Shown here: one piece after another, positions 48,068-61,316 of the stretch
How the letters are laid out: every line of letters starts with the position of its first letter
How positions within the stretch are numbered: position 1 is the stretch's first letter
Assembly: GCA_963969395.1 (NCBI GenBank)
Contig: OZ017797.1
Span: forward strand, 13,950,001 to 14,014,000
Reading direction: 5' to 3'
DNA: 64,000 nucleotides
Source: Pseudoscleropodium purum
Taxonomy: Eukaryota; Streptophyta; Bryopsida; Hypnales; Brachytheciaceae
The notes under the pieces: generated by a model
Told to the model about the DNA's origin: nothing
The model's input: the letters and a program-made list of their open reading frames with translations, nothing else
Database searches by the model: none
Position numbers and translations under genes: made by a program

Positions 48068-49044
48068 TGTAAGTTAAGCTTCTAAAATTGTACATCTAGG
48101 CCTTTTGGATATCACCAGCACTTTCTCCAACAGCACACCAGTGCCTTAGGAGAAAGAAGAATTATGAGATAACTTACTCATTGTTGCTTTAGCGTACACG
48201 TCAAAGTTAGAGGCCGGTCCAATTTGTTATGTTAGGAAGGGCATCCCTACAAGGGCATCTCTAGGGTGGTATTCTCACAATGGCAACACCACAAAGGGGC
48301 ACCAATTGGGGATTTGGCATGGGCTACTCAAGATTGTGGCTCTTGTGCTCTTAAGCCCTAAATGTTTAAGCCTTTCTAAGTGTGTTTTGACTATGAAAAA
48401 AAAGCATGGGCTTATAGTTATCCCCAATGAAGCAAATTGTTTATTTTTTTCAAAATCTAACCTTATAGATGTTTAAAGAGCTTGCATACTAGTATGTATA
48501 CCAATTTTGAGTGCAAAATTGCATAGGAGTTGTGAGATTATAACAAGAGAAATGTACATTTTTTATTTTTAGTATGTTGCCCCTCTCCACAATGTTTTAG
48601 AAATTTGCACATAAAAGTTTTTTGGGATTGGAGGTGACATGAACAACTACAAATTGTGTTTGTACACTAAAATGCACTTTCAAAAAACTTAATTTCATAC
48701 AAAAGCTATTAAACTCATTACACAATCCACCTTGCAATTGTTGTAATGCAATTTTCTTTTATAAGTATAAATCGCAAATAACTCCAAATCAACACTTGCA
48801 TGTTTAAATTTTCAATGGTGAAAATCATATAAACAATTTACTCTTTCTATTGGGATCATTTTCAAAGCATATGGATACCTACAAGTTTTTAGATCTCAAA
48901 TCAAGTGAAATTGCTCAAAGTTGGGAAATAAAGTAAAATTAGCAAGTTTTACTCTTCTACTAATGGACACATATGACTTTGGAGACCTCTCAACAATTAA
49001 ATTTGTACCTTTTTCAGTGAAAAATGAAAGTTTTCAAAAATTAA
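48068..49044. other. intergenic, AT-rich
   Basis: No open frame of note and no paired ends recognised. The first 250 bp continue the less AT-rich patch. Confidence 0.5.
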
Positions 49045-49157
49045 CCCTAAAAACTGCTTGAATTTTTTTTTAAATGGTCAAACAAATTTAACTACCCATA
49101 CCAAAATGAGCTTGAAATTTCAAATCGACCATATATGGTCGCTTAGGCATTTAGGGG
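49045..49157. mobile_element. possible short deletion derivative of the TTAA MITE
   Basis: CCCTAAAAAC follows TTAA at 49041-49044, and CATTTAGGGG precedes TTAA at 49158-49161, only 113 bp apart. Ends and duplications match the family, but the interior is too short to compare, so this could be a chance pairing of two unrelated termini. Confidence 0.4.
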
Positions 49158-49460
49158 TTAATATCCCCCATGGTGCCATAAGATTGGGACACGACAATAG
49201 GAAGATGCACAAGACTTCAGACTCAAGGTTGACACTTCATTAGAGTCATGTCATTGTAAGGGCCAAATGGGGGGTTGGTACTTTGAAACCTATGTCAAAA
49301 GGACATCGACACCCCATATTGAGCCAAGCACATGCACCTCTATTTGCAATCTAAATTTTAAAGTGGTTGCCCATTCTTTTTGCCTTGGTGTGCTTGCCAA
49401 AGTCTTGATTTTCCCACTCACTGCATCTAGGCCCCTCGACACGTTGCCATTTCTAGATGA

Positions 49461-49666
49461 AAACTATTTTTTTGGTGATGTTTCATAATTGTCAAAAAAA
49501 AATTTAGGTGATGTCAAATGTAACAAACCCATGTTTTTATGTCAACAAAATGTCCAACATAATATCAATATTGACATAAAAGCATTAATTTGTTGCATTC
49601 GACATCACCTTAAATCCATTTAAAAAAATTATGAAGCATCACCTAAAATGCGGGTTTGTTATAGTG
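49461..49666. mobile_element. palindromic MITE with a CACTA-like right end
   Basis: The right terminus GGGTTTGTTATAGTG reads, reverse-complemented, CACTATAACAAACCC. Two inverted blocks pair: TTTGGTGATGTTTCATAATT with its partner at about 49625-49645, and AGGTGATGTCAAATGTAACA with its partner at about 49593-49612. The left terminus is decayed (AAACTATTTTTTTGG). It is about 206 bp and has no coding content. Confidence 0.55.
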
Positions 49667-50259
49667 CATGTGGATGCTCTAAGAGGCTCCAAATCCTCAC
49701 TTATGATTAGACAAAAAATTGAACTAGTCCAAATCCCTTTACAATAATTTAGAGGCCAAATTGATTTGGATGAAAGGAATCTTTTATTCAAAAAAGACAT
49801 CATCAAATATGGCTAGAACTCGGTGCATTGGGCCCATCAAGAATGGGAGGCCAATTCTTGACCTTAAGACAATGTCAAATTTCAATGAAATTGTTTTTAG
49901 TAAACTATTATTATTTCTCAATAAATCATATCTATTAGATTTTATTCAATTGGCCTCAAGGGGAATTGGCTTAGCCTTTAGGTATAAAGCAAAAATTTGA
50001 AAGAGGTTGAAAATTTCAAGGTTTTACTTAATCAACTCACCTTCTTGGCCTTAAGGCCTTTAAACATGGGAGAATTGACCCCGTTATAATCTTATTCTAA
50101 TGAATAGTTGAGGACAACTTTAAGTCTAAAAGGGGCTAAAATTTTGTGCAATTGGTCTCAAGGGAAATTGGCCCTCAATTCACTATTAAAAAATGACGTC
50201 AAAATCAAGAGAAAATCAACATATTTCTATTGATTTTAGTACTACAATGACCGTTTTCA
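49667..50259. other. AT-rich intergenic DNA
   Basis: A 79-codon frame at 49761-50000 shows no recognisable domain. GGCCTCAAGGGGAATTGG-like blocks recur at about 49952 and 50155, so part of it is repetitive. No paired ends found. Confidence 0.4.
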
Positions 50260-50640
50260 CATTTTTTTCTTCTCATTTCTATAACTTTTAATTTACAAAC
50301 AAAATTTAGAGAGGATGCTGGAAATTTCAAAGAAAATATTACTTCAGCATCTTATTGAATTTTTCTGTAACTTTTAATTGGAGGCTTGAAATTTTAAACA
50401 AGTTATGGGAGGTGAGATTTGGCTTGATTTTCCAACTTTTAATAGTTCAAAGTTAAAAAACAATACTATAACAAAAAGAGGTCTAAAATTCTATTTTGAA
50501 TACAATTCCTACTTTTGACTTAATTATGAGTGGTTGAGCTCCTACTAATTCTAACATATCCCACATGGGTTATTTGATCTCCTACCACCCTACTTGATTA
50601 AACATATTATCTTCTCATTTCTAAACATTGAAATAATTGC
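50260..50640. mobile_element. foldback type 1, right arm
   Basis: It matches the right arm of 15386-15975 and 56113-56705 (TTCTGTAACTTTTAATTGG, CTTTTGACTTAATTATGAG, CATATCCCACATGGG, CTACCACCCTACTTG). The left arm is only faintly visible. The uninterrupted GACTTAATTATGAG provides the empty site for the MITE at 30744-31675. Confidence 0.55.
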
Positions 50641-50954
50641 AACTTATTTCAATAAACATTTGAAATAAACATTAATAAACATTTGAAACATAATTGTTTA
50701 TCAACACATTTCCATAGTATGCAATTTATTATATTTGGTATAGTTATATTTGATTAATTTTTTTGCTCAATGCACTAGAAAATGGTAGTTATCGGTATTT
50801 TCTAGTGAATCACAATCACAATCTCCAAAAGTTTGAAAATCACTAAACTAGTAGAAAACATGTCTATGAGAATCAATGAAAAAAACATTGAAATTACAAA
50901 TGTGATTGAATCTATTAAGTAAAGTGAACCCCACTATTTGTGTAGGATAGTTGC

Positions 50955-51615
50955 AAGAAAGGGTGGTCCTTTTTCTTGTCACATTTTGAGTTGTGGAGTT
51001 TAGTTTGGCTAAAACATTTGGAGAATAAATCCAATGTACTTAAATTTTTTTATTGAAGATGACCAACTTGTGTACAAAGAGAATTCTTATTTTTCAGAAA
51101 ATTTAAAAAAAAAATACAATTAAATTTCAATTAAGCTAATTTATTACACTTTGCAATTTAGCGTTTTTTAGTATTGTGGAGTATCCATAACTAATGATGT
51201 AGAGCTTAAATTTTAGTGGGATATTTCTACACTAGAGAGCCATGTGCCCACCAAAAATAACTTAAAAAAACCATTCTTTTAGGGTGAATGCAAGAAACAC
51301 TAGTACTATTTCGTGTCACACTTGCAATTTTTAAGTTGTGATTGGCCATATTTTTTGCAAATTAAAGCCAAAGTATTTGAATTTCTTTTATGAAGATCAG
51401 CATTTAGACAATAATTAGAAATTTTATTTTTCAAAAAATTTCAAAAATCATTTTATATTTCAATTTCAATTTAGCTAATTTGTCACACTTTGTGATTTAG
51501 GGTTTTTTAGTACTAGGGACTACCCAAAATTAATTATCTAGAGCTGAAAATTTTGTGCTCTATTCCTACACTAAAGAGGCATGTGCCCACCAAAAATAAC
51601 TTAAAAAAACATTAT
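50955..51615 (+). repeat. diverged tandem duplication, period about 340 bp
   Basis: The block CATGTGCCCACCAAAAATAA occurs at 51241 and 51580, and other shared blocks keep the same spacing (GCTAATTTATTACACTTTGC against GCTAATTTGTCACACTTTGT; GAGTTGTGGAGTTTAG against a weaker partner). Two units, about three-quarters identical by eye. Confidence 0.7.
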
Positions 51616-54015
51616 TTTATGTTCTCTACATTCATACAAACAAGGCTCCCTTGTGTTTGCAATTGTGAACATTGAAAATGGTTTCAAAATCATTTATTTA
51701 GTGAAATCTATTCATTATAAAAAATCTTTCCAAATTTGCAAATTTTGGTTTCTTTAAAAAAAAATTCTCTATTTTTTACAAATTAAAATGTTAAAGTACC
51801 TATTTTTATGAGATTTTGCACTTTTCTAGTTCTTCTATTAAATTTTTTTTTTATTCTTTTCCTTCCTAGGGTACCTTCTCCTTAAAAGGTTTATCCATTA
51901 AACATATTTTTCTATTTTTTTTTCTAATTTTATAGTACTACTAAAAAAATCATGAGTATTGTGGCCAATGCAACAAAAACAACCGGTATTTCTTACATTC
52001 ACCCTTTATGTCATCCACTTGCGTGCAAATAGGGGGCCCTTGGGCGCACATTTTTGAATAGTGAAGATAATTTTGGCTTTATTTTTTGATGAAATCTAAT
52101 TACCATCAAGTCCTCACAAATGGCCAATTTTCGTATTTTTTTTTGTTCATGATTTTTTATTTTTGATTAATTTACGCCTTATTGTATCTATTTTCTGTGA
52201 CAATTTGAGTTCTTTTTCAAACAATAATATTTCAGTGCTACAAGTACTCATAGTAATCAAAACAATATTCTTAGATGTCAATTCTTTTTTATCAATGGTT
52301 GAGATTGTTTAGTTTTGTAGTACTCATAGTATTTGTAGTACTAAGCACAGAAATTACAATTTTGGCAAAACACTACAAAAATGGACAGTCTTTCTTGTAA
52401 GAAATACATTTTTTTTTTCTTCTAATGAACAGCTACCTTTGAAGCACAAAATGCTTCAACTCCCATTGGTTACCTCAAAAATTCTTCAACTTTCATTTGT
52501 TGCTCTTGACAACTTGTGGAGTTGTGACACTTTTAGGTAAAGGTGAATTTCCATTCAATGCCCAACTGTAGATGGTGGAATTAAAATAAAGATACAATTG
52601 AATGAGGCTAATTTAGTGTGTCAATTCATGATGCACTAGTCAAACAAAAATGTAGGTGCTCATCTTGGGAATTGTATGTGAAAAGGGAAGATTTTGCATA
52701 GTAGTTTGACCAACAATGAATGCTCTTGGATTTTTTTAGCAAAGGATTCACAAAGTACCAAAAGGGATGATTTCCATGGTGATGAGCCCGGCGTTCAAGG
52801 GTAAAACTGCATCACAATTGCGAGCACAAATGTAACGTACACCACATGAAATATTGAATCTTGTGAGGTACAACAGATACATCTCAAGCATGAGAGATGA
52901 TAACATAAGTTATCCACAATATTTCAGGGCAGTTCCAGGCCACTCTGATTCAAAGTTGCATGTATTGTAACAAATATCAACTGACCCAAAGTTGCAGCAT
53001 TGTAACCATATCAACTGACCCAGGATGAGATTGGTGTAAGATAAGGTCCCAAATGAGTGGATTCTCAAAAAGAGAGCTGGTTTCCATGTTATCCCTTGGG
53101 ATTGCCGAGGAGTCCAAAATGGTCAATCCAAGAATCGTAGTTTTGAATGATGAGAAAATCATATGACAATATACAACATGTGCAATGGATTTCAGGGGTT
53201 TATTTATTGATGGTCATTAATTTGATGCACAGCTCGAATTAGAACCCATTTTCCAATCTTGCAATGAGTAAATGCTAAGATAGAGGCTTGCATAATCCCA
53301 AACCCTGAACCCTATATTGCATGGATTGCATTTGGTAACTTTTGAAATTCATCATAAAATGAAGAAGAAATTGTACATATACTTGCAATTGTTGTATTGT
53401 TGGAAAGGCTTTAACTGAATGCTTTGGAGGGGACAGAGTGAAAACTAAATTTTGGAGTGATTTAAGTAAGTATTAGCCATCAGTAATGGGATTCAATGTG
53501 GTGCCACTTGGACAACCTTGAGTCATGCCACATGTCCTCAATTAAAATAATTCCTCTGTAAATGCACAGTGATCTGGATTCGGTAATTAAGGTAGAACGA
53601 ACTCCTGATCAATTTGCAGAGGTGTTTTTGCTTGCATGTATGTCATCGCATTGCAAATTCTCTAAATCGCTTAGCGTAAACTCATACCCTGCAATTCAAT
53701 TTAAACTAAGTTAAGTGCTGTCAATGTGAGGTTGTCGATTCGTTCTAATGTAAAAAAAGAACGCGGCAAGAAATTAGCAACAATGGTTGCAATCAACAAG
53801 CTCTAGAGAAAATATGGAATCATCGACACGCACGAACCAGAACATAAATCGAACAACGACAAGAATCAAATCAACTGCCAACCACGACGATTGCATGTGT
53901 CCCTGCTCCTACCAAACCCTAACCGTTCAAAACTAAACCCTGACCCCATTAGATTGTGAAAACTGCAACCAATTGTGTCCTCCATCCCAACGAAATACCT
54001 TTGCTACGTACAATT
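51616..54015. other. intergenic; 52.5-54.0 kb of more gene-like composition
   Basis: 51616-52540 is AT-rich with no gene. From 52540 the sequence is less AT-rich and has few homopolymers, but the longest frame is 61 codons and no exon with plausible splice sites and recognisable protein stands out. A short direct repeat, ATATCAACTGACCCA, occurs at 52974 and 53008. This may be low-copy host DNA, such as an intron or untranslated region. Confidence 0.4.
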
Positions 54016-54338
54016 CACTACAAGAGAATGTAGAGTTTGCAATACTTGCAATGGTTTTGCAATTCCTACGAATTTTGTTTCAAAGACTTTGCAGTGGTCT
54101 AATATAAAGTATTGCACTGTGTTTGCAATGGTTTAGAATTTGCAACAATTTAGAAATATAATAGCATGGATTCAATGCCCAATACTTTTATATTGAATTA
54201 ATCACAACTTAGCAACGGTTTCGCAATGCATTGTTTCTTTTTCGAGATCCAAACTAAATTCCGTTACACATTGTTCCCTTGCAAAACCATTGCAAACGCC
54301 TTGCTATTGTGTCGCAGACACTGCTTTCTGTTGTAGGG
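54016..54338. mobile_element. CACTA-like MITE (about 320 bp)
   Basis: The left end is CACTACAAGAGAATG, a classical plant CACTA start. The right end, TTTCTGTTGTAGGG, reverse-complemented gives CCCTACAACAGAAA, an imperfect partner. TTGCAATGGTTTTGCAAT-type subterminal repeats occur near both ends. No 3-bp duplication could be fixed. Confidence 0.55.
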
Positions 54339-55259
54339 CGCAAGGTCGATGAATCCAAGTGAGCAAGTGGATCAACAGAAGCAAGGAGATCGAGACGCCG
54401 CGATTAGCTGCAGGTCAGGGCGCTGTGTAAGGAGGGAGCTAGCGAGAGAAAGGATCGGCAGGGAGCTAGCTGAGCATCTTAACAGACATTTTCATGTACA
54501 CCCACCGAATGATCAGGAAAAGTGAGCCGGAGAGTGGAATTCGAACCGTAACAAAAACACTCAACACCAGCAAGCTAGACACAGTAATAAGTTAGCAACA
54601 AGAAAACCACCCACGCATACGCACTAGCTCACGGAAGAGGACGACGAGAGCAGGAGCAAATCTATGCAGTGAAACAACGATAGATTCACGGTCGATCTTA
54701 GCTTAGCATCGACGGCATCCTATTTCCAACGGCTTCCTGACTTGGACCCCTACTTCTTTAACTCTTTAACTCTTGAAGGACGCTAAGGATCAAAAGTGTC
54801 CGACAAATGACTTCATTGGTCAGTGTAGAAACAAAGAATGAACCTATTGATTCAATAATCACAGCATTTCGTGACTAATGTAGTCATGGAGGTTGTGTTG
54901 TTCAAGGGTTGAAATCAATCTCGACCTTCAATTCCATTGAGCAAGGTTGACTAGTGTTTTTGAGGGTATAGTCTAGTTTTATGTCACAACAGAATGCACC
55001 AAAAAAATTAATTAACTTCTCTGTAAGGTTGTAAACATGATAAGCCATGATTCGGTAATGTAAACATTATGATTGCAAGATTGCTTGGTTTATAATACAC
55101 ACAATTTGTTGCATTTGAAATGCAACTTAGAATGTGCTACAAATTTAATATTCCATATCTTTTAGAATTTGGTGGGGAATCTTGAACAAATGGACACTTC
55201 ATTCATGTTGGCCCAATTTTATTTCTGAATTTCCATAATTATATTTTTACCAAAAAAAC
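54339..55259. other. less AT-rich intergenic DNA, then a repeat
   Basis: 54339-54760 is close to half G+C, without an open frame. 54760-54920 matches 8430-8620 (AGAAACAAAGAATG, CAATAATCACA). The remainder is AT-rich and shows no feature. Confidence 0.45.
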
Positions 55260-57240
55260 ACTAAAAAATGGGCCATTTTGATGGCAAAGGCTAAAAAAAA
55301 GGCAAATGAAATTTTGGTGCATCTTACTTTAAGATCTAGTGGTAAACCACTCCATCACATTGTAGTAAAAAAAATGAGAGGTTTTGACCACACATGTTGC
55401 AAGATTATAGTGCCTAAAGTGGAAAAAAATAATTTTGGAGGGCATCCAAATTCTAGGGAGCTTTGATTCGTGGAGGCTTTTGTATAAGGTATTATCACTT
55501 TTTTTCTTGAAATTTTTTAGAGTATCTTTTGCAACAAAGTTAGTACATATTCAAAAAAAGTTATAACATTTCAAACTAGAGAACATGTACCAAAAAGGGA
55601 ACTAGTCTTCAAGAAAATTCTCATACAAAGTGATTTTTTTCAACAATTTCTAACTTGCACATGCACTAATCTCTTCAAATGTTAATATTAGTAAAATTTC
55701 AAGTTTCAATTACCTAGTAAGAGTAATAAGAGGGGAAAAAGAAAGCACCAAAATTTGTGACTTCAACAAGTTTGATCAATGTATGGCATGAAACACTTCA
55801 ACTGAACTAAAATACAATTGAATACAATAGATGGCTTAACATGGGAGATTGGGAAGAAACTAGGTCAAGGTCTACTATGCTTCAATGCTTCACTCATTCA
55901 TGGAGCACTAACATTGAATAACTTTACCACATGTCAAGCTAAGCCACATGCTAGGTCCTTTGAAGTTGATTGACCATATTCAATTAAAATATTCAAATAA
56001 ACTTCAATATTTTAAAATATGATTTAAATTTTTTTTAAATTCAAAGAAATAAAAATATCCAACAACCATCTAACATAGCATTAGAAGTCACTTATTTAAA
56101 TGTGGAAATGACTAGACAAGTTTTATAAAAGTTGGGTGGTAAGAGGTAAAACAACCTATGTAGGGTATATAGTAATTAGGATTAAAAAGACCTCAACCAC
56201 TTGTAGTTAAGTCAAAAGTAGGAATTATGTTCAAATTAGAATTTCAGACCTCAATTTGGCATAATACTGATAATAGAATAATTTTTTTCCAAAAAAATTG
56301 ACCTAGACTAATGTGGAATATTAAGCTAAATTTCATCTCCAAAAATCCGTTTGAGATTTTGAACCTCCAATCAAAAGGTATGAACAAAGTTTAGAGAGGG
56401 GTTTGGAAGGGAAATTTTCTTTAAAATTTCAAACCTCCTCTTTGAATTTGTCAATAACTTTTTATTGAAGGTTCAAAATCTCAAATAGATCTTAAAAGCT
56501 GAAAGTTAGTTTGATTTTCCAACTTTTTTAAGTTTCATTTAAAAAATTATTATTCTACTATGCCAAAATGAGGTATGAAATTTTACTTTGAACACAATTC
56601 TTGCTTTTGACTTCAGTATGAGAGGTTGAATTCCTATTTATCCTAATTCACATATCCCAAAAGGATTGCTTTAACTCATACCACCCCACTTGTTTAAAGA
56701 CCTAGCCACGTATTCAAAAATTTGATGAATTGAACTAGACACATGTTATCGTATATTTTGAATTCTTTGCCTTTTTGAACTTCCTAATTGAATCCAAATG
56801 TTGATATTAGAAATAATTGCCACATTTTTTCAAAGAAGAGGGACAAAAAGTAGTTGTTGATGTCATTGATCAATTGTGTACCCGCTCATTTTACTCCATC
56901 ATGAATTTATAGGTACACAAGTCTATCAAAGAAGCAATTCAAGTTGAACATAGGTCCAAAGCCTATCCTAGGCTTATCCAAGCTTCTTTAGGTATTGTAA
57001 TGGAAAATTGGCTCCAATATAAATAACCATGTCCTTACCATCCCTTGTCTACCAAAAACAACATTTCCCCCTATAATGCCTCGTGAGCAAATGCAATTGT
57101 AAGAAAATTTGGAAGAGCAAAAAAGTATTCCTAGTTCTTTCATCCAAAAGACAATTCAAAAAATATATTGAATATTTCCATTCTAGTGAATTGCCTAAAA
57201 TTGCTACATTGCCAAAAAAAAACATTATTTGATCTTTTGG
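55260..57240 (+). repeat. long dispersed repeat, copy C (partial)
   Basis: It aligns in order with 13840-16250 (copy A) and 29550-32290 (copy B): GGCAAAGGCTAAAAAAAAGGC against GCAAAGGCCAACAAAAAAATG; GAGCACTAACATTGAATAAC; a foldback; and CTCCAATATAAATAACCATG near 57014 against 32070. It lacks the CACTA MITE and the TTAA MITE found in the other copies. It may also contain the 62-codon frame at 55278-55466, which has no recognisable domain. Confidence 0.6.
56113..56705. mobile_element. foldback element, type 1
   Basis: The left arm contains GTTTTATAAAAGTTGGGTGG and AAGTCAAAAGTAGGAATTATG; the right arm has CACAATTCTTGCTTTTGACTT and ACCACCCCACTTGTTTAAAG, mirrored around about 56430. Same family as 15386-15975. 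Confidence 0.65.
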
Positions 57241-59210
57241 AGATTAAGTTATCTTATCATCCAAATGTGCAACAACTTCTATGCCATATATAGTTGAATT
57301 TGTAACTTTAGTGTCCTAAATATAACAATAAAGAGCATTCTTCAGTAAGGTAAGTGTTCCTAATTCTCACCCTTTTTTTAAAGCAACCCCAACATATTCT
57401 TACCTAAATTGTATTGCCCTTATTCATGATAATTGAGGGTCACTATTTGATGCATTTATTTTTAGTAGTTTGAAGAATAAGAGGTTATTTGTTTAGTGTC
57501 TAAAAAATGCATAAGAAGGAAAACTAAAATATTTGTATGATTTCCAACAAGATCCAAACAAAAGATTAGGCAATTTAATAATAGAAGTAAACTATATCAC
57601 TTAAATGAATTCATGTAGGTGTAGTTACCTTTGGAGTTAAGAGAGTTAACCTCAATGCTTGTTCCTTGTTTGTTTGGATAGTTTAATTGAAGTTGAATAA
57701 ATTAGAATAAAGGTGAAAAAAAAATCAATTGTAGATTGAAAGCAATTGCAATAAAATTGAAGATTCAGCTATAGTAAAATTGTAACAATTGTAGTCAACG
57801 ATTTAGAATAGAATCACTTATGTAAACTTTAGAATTGAATCCAATAAAGGATAAAAAGAGTATAATGAAGGAAAAATTCTATTCAAAATAGTTTACAAAA
57901 TAATCAAATTGTTTGCAAAAGTTTGGATGAAATATGGTCTTGGATGGTAACATTCAAATTAAAAACTTTCTAGAGTTCAATTGTATGTCATTTTTGGTTC
58001 TCAACAATTTTAGAAGGAGTTTCTTGAATCCTACAATTTCAACAATAAATGTTGTATATTCTCTCCTAGTGATATTTTTTGACTTTCCTATGTAAGAAAG
58101 TGGCAAAGTCAATGATCACCATGTAGGATATTTTGGCAAATTTCACTACTTTCTAAATTCAAACCATAAAAATGATTTTAAGAAAAAAATTGTTACCAAC
58201 TAGTGAAATGAAGCATATTAAGTGTAGTTTCTACTCCAATTTGAAATTTTGGAAATTCCTAAAGTTGAACATTTTATTGCACTTTGAACTTTGGACCTAT
58301 TACTATGGAGTGCTCATTTTTTAATTTTAGAATAATAAGGTAAAAAATTGCATTATAGTATTCTATATTTCAAAGTGAAGGTAAGAACCTACAAAAAGAA
58401 TCAAATTTTTGAAACATATTTTGCAATTCATATGATTTTCTTAAACTTTTTCTCAAGAGTTCATAGTAATTTCAAATGTGTTATCAAAATCTGAAATTTC
58501 TATGACTATGAAAAGGCATGCGAGAATGTCTTTGCAAAATAAATACCAAAATATTCATTCATTTATAGTTGCAAAATGGGAGTTTATACAGAGAAGAACT
58601 TCAATATTTGAAAAAGTAGTCATATTGGTCTAGTTAAAAATGGTCATATTGGTCTTTTGAGATGACCATTGCAAAAAGTCACAATCTTAAATGGATTGGT
58701 CTACTTAACCAAGTTTTTTTAGTGACACTTGCAATCAAATTGCATGTGGTGTAGTTAGTGAAACTATTGAACCTCATCATATTTTTTTATTTATGGTGCA
58801 CTTAAGAACAAAATTATTATTATTCATCTTAAGAAGAAAATTCAACATAATGAATGATAATGTGATTGCAATGGGTAAAATTATTTTATTATTTATCAAA
58901 TTTATGAAGATGCAATATCATTCCAATCCACAATCCACAATCTACATATTATTAATCATAACCTAAACCTACTTCACAACCACTAAAAAATTAAAACAAA
59001 TATATACCGAAATTCACTAATATAAAAACACTTTTACCAAGCCCAATTAAAAGGTTCATGTTGTATCTTACCTCCTATAAAACTATCACCTATTCAAATC
59101 TCTATAGAAAGATGTGACCCACACAAAGATATGTCTACCATACAATTGACAATTCATTCTCACCAAGATTAAGTCCATCTATATAAAAAATGGTTCATAA
59201 GTCACAAAAA
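57241..59210. other. AT-rich intergenic DNA
   Basis: No frame of note and no paired ends recognised. Confidence 0.55.
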
Positions 59211-59695
59211 TACTACTAATAGGATTTAGATGGCTCTAGCAACATTCCCACTTACACAATTCTAATGACTCAGGCAACAATACCACCTACTTGATTTTGA
59301 TGTTTGTGGCAACAATGCTACTTACACAATTCTAATAACTCTAGAAAATAGTACCACCTACCTGATTTTGATGGTTGTATCAACAATACCACTGACACAG
59401 TTCTAATGACTTTGACAACAATACCACCTACTTGATTTTGATGTTTGTGGCAACAATGCTACTTACACAATTCTAATAACTCTAGAAAATAGTACCACCT
59501 ACCTGATTTTGATGGTTGTATCAACAATACCACTGATACAATTCTAATGACTTTGACAACAATACCACCTACTTGATTTTGATGGAACAATGCCACTTAT
59601 ACAATTCTAATGACTATGGCTACAATACCACCTATTTGATTTTGATGTCTTTGGCAACAATACCACTTACATGATATTCATGGCTCAAGCAACAA
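59211..59695 (+). repeat. minisatellite, 35-bp units in a 141-bp higher-order repeat
   Basis: The basic unit is about 35-36 bp (TACCACCTACTTGATTTTGA...CAACAA). Two diverged versions alternate to give 70/71-bp dimers, and pairs of dimers form a 141-bp unit. 59281-59421 and 59422-59562 differ at only two positions. The last units are shortened (63 and 35 bp). The unit length is not a multiple of three and stops are frequent, so it is non-coding. Confidence 0.88.
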
Positions 59696-61316
59696 TACAA
59701 CTTAGACAAAAATCACTACAAAAACATTATCTTTAGACCTTTGAAGTTGAATTCTTGAACTCCATAAGCAGTACTCTTCTATTATAAAAACTTACAAACG
59801 AATCACAGTTTCCAACTACTTTCCACCACACTCCTTGCTTTCTACTCTCATTTCATTTTTTATAACTGTACACTCTTATTTTTCTTCTCCTATTACATGC
59901 TCACTCATACTTCCCTTCTCATACAAACGGATTGGTGTAGGAATTGCACATACTCAAAACCCATCACTTTTTGCCAAAACAATACATTGGACATGACAAG
60001 CAATATACACAAATCCTAATAACATCACTATCATTTGGATCTAGTGCTAACCATAATTTTGAATATACATGTGAGATAACTACATAATTTTAAGGGGGTA
60101 TTATTTCTAAAATTCGGTATTAAATAGAAAAAAGTAGAAAAAAGGTAAATTATTTCATTATAAAGTATTCTATATTTCATTTGAAATGAAGACTATGCAT
60201 CATTTTGAGTGCCCTATTTTAGTTAAAACTTTTATAATAGTGCATCTCATTACAAACGTTGATACTATTTAATCCAACATTCATGTTTTTCAACATCTAT
60301 AGAAAATGTAGATGCCGGGAAACATCTCATATTCCCGATTTGGATAATTTTTGCAAAAGTTATAGGGCTCCAAAGTTGGCAGTTGGTCAACCCTAATCGA
60401 ACAGATTCATTCGTGAACAATAATATGCTGTCCGTTATGACAACCTAAATACAAAATTGTAAGATTTGATTTGCTTTTACATTAAAAAAGAAGGAGAAAT
60501 TTGAATTCTATTCTACTCTTAATTCTTTGGGGTCTTTTTTCAAAACACTCTCAAGACATTTTTGGATCATCTTGGGTTGAAACATTCACTTAATGTACAA
60601 CTTAAGTCATTTACAACTTGCTTCTAAATTTGAAAATTCCTTGTCAATGCATTAAATTCACTTTTATTGTAGTTAATTTATCTGCAACTTAACTAATCTA
60701 CAACTTGTTATTTTAAAGATAGTCCATTATTTGTAATGTCTTGAACTCAATTTTTTTATTGTAGTTAGTTTGCTTTAGATGTAGTTATTTGTCTTTCGTA
60801 TAGTTGTAACTTGGAGTTTCTAGCCTTGTGAGGTATGTTAGGTTCAATACTACCCCAAATGTGGCACCTACTATTAAACTAAGAAGTGCCAAAAAATCCT
60901 AGATATTGATTACACAAGATGTATACAATCAAAACATGAAAGTTTGTGAGAGCCTAATGTTGTTTTTGGTACACCGAGAGGCAACATATTGAAAATTTAT
61001 TACTTATTCATACAATGTTCAAATAAGGGAGCCGACTTTTTTTTGACCACTTAAGGAGTTATACATATTTGGAGCATGAATTTCTTGAGTGTGAAATTTT
61101 TTTCCATATACACCAACAAAGATTAGAAGGATTCAATAATTTTCCAAAATTTTCGTTCTTAAAACATAATTACTATGAATATTTTAGTTGAAGATTATAT
61201 TCCTCCTACACTTGGTGATATAGACTTTCCTATTTTTGATTAAGAGTTGGTTGCATTATTGAGAGTCTTGGAGCCAATCACAATGGGCCTCAATTACACC
61301 GGGAGTTGTGCCATAA
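59696..61316. other. AT-rich intergenic DNA
   Basis: No gene, paired ends or structured repeat recognised. Confidence 0.55.

Noticed and set aside
54016..54338. A 3-bp target duplication for the CACTA-like MITE
   Set aside because: The flanks ATT and CGC do not match and the right terminus is ambiguous, so no duplication is claimed.
53700..54760. A plant gene promoter or 5' region
   Set aside because: The composition is gene-like, but there is no start codon with an open frame, no identifiable exon and no core promoter I could defend.
59211..59695. A CRISPR-like array
   Set aside because: The units are directly adjacent with no unique spacers and vary gradually; this is an ordinary minisatellite in a plant nuclear context.
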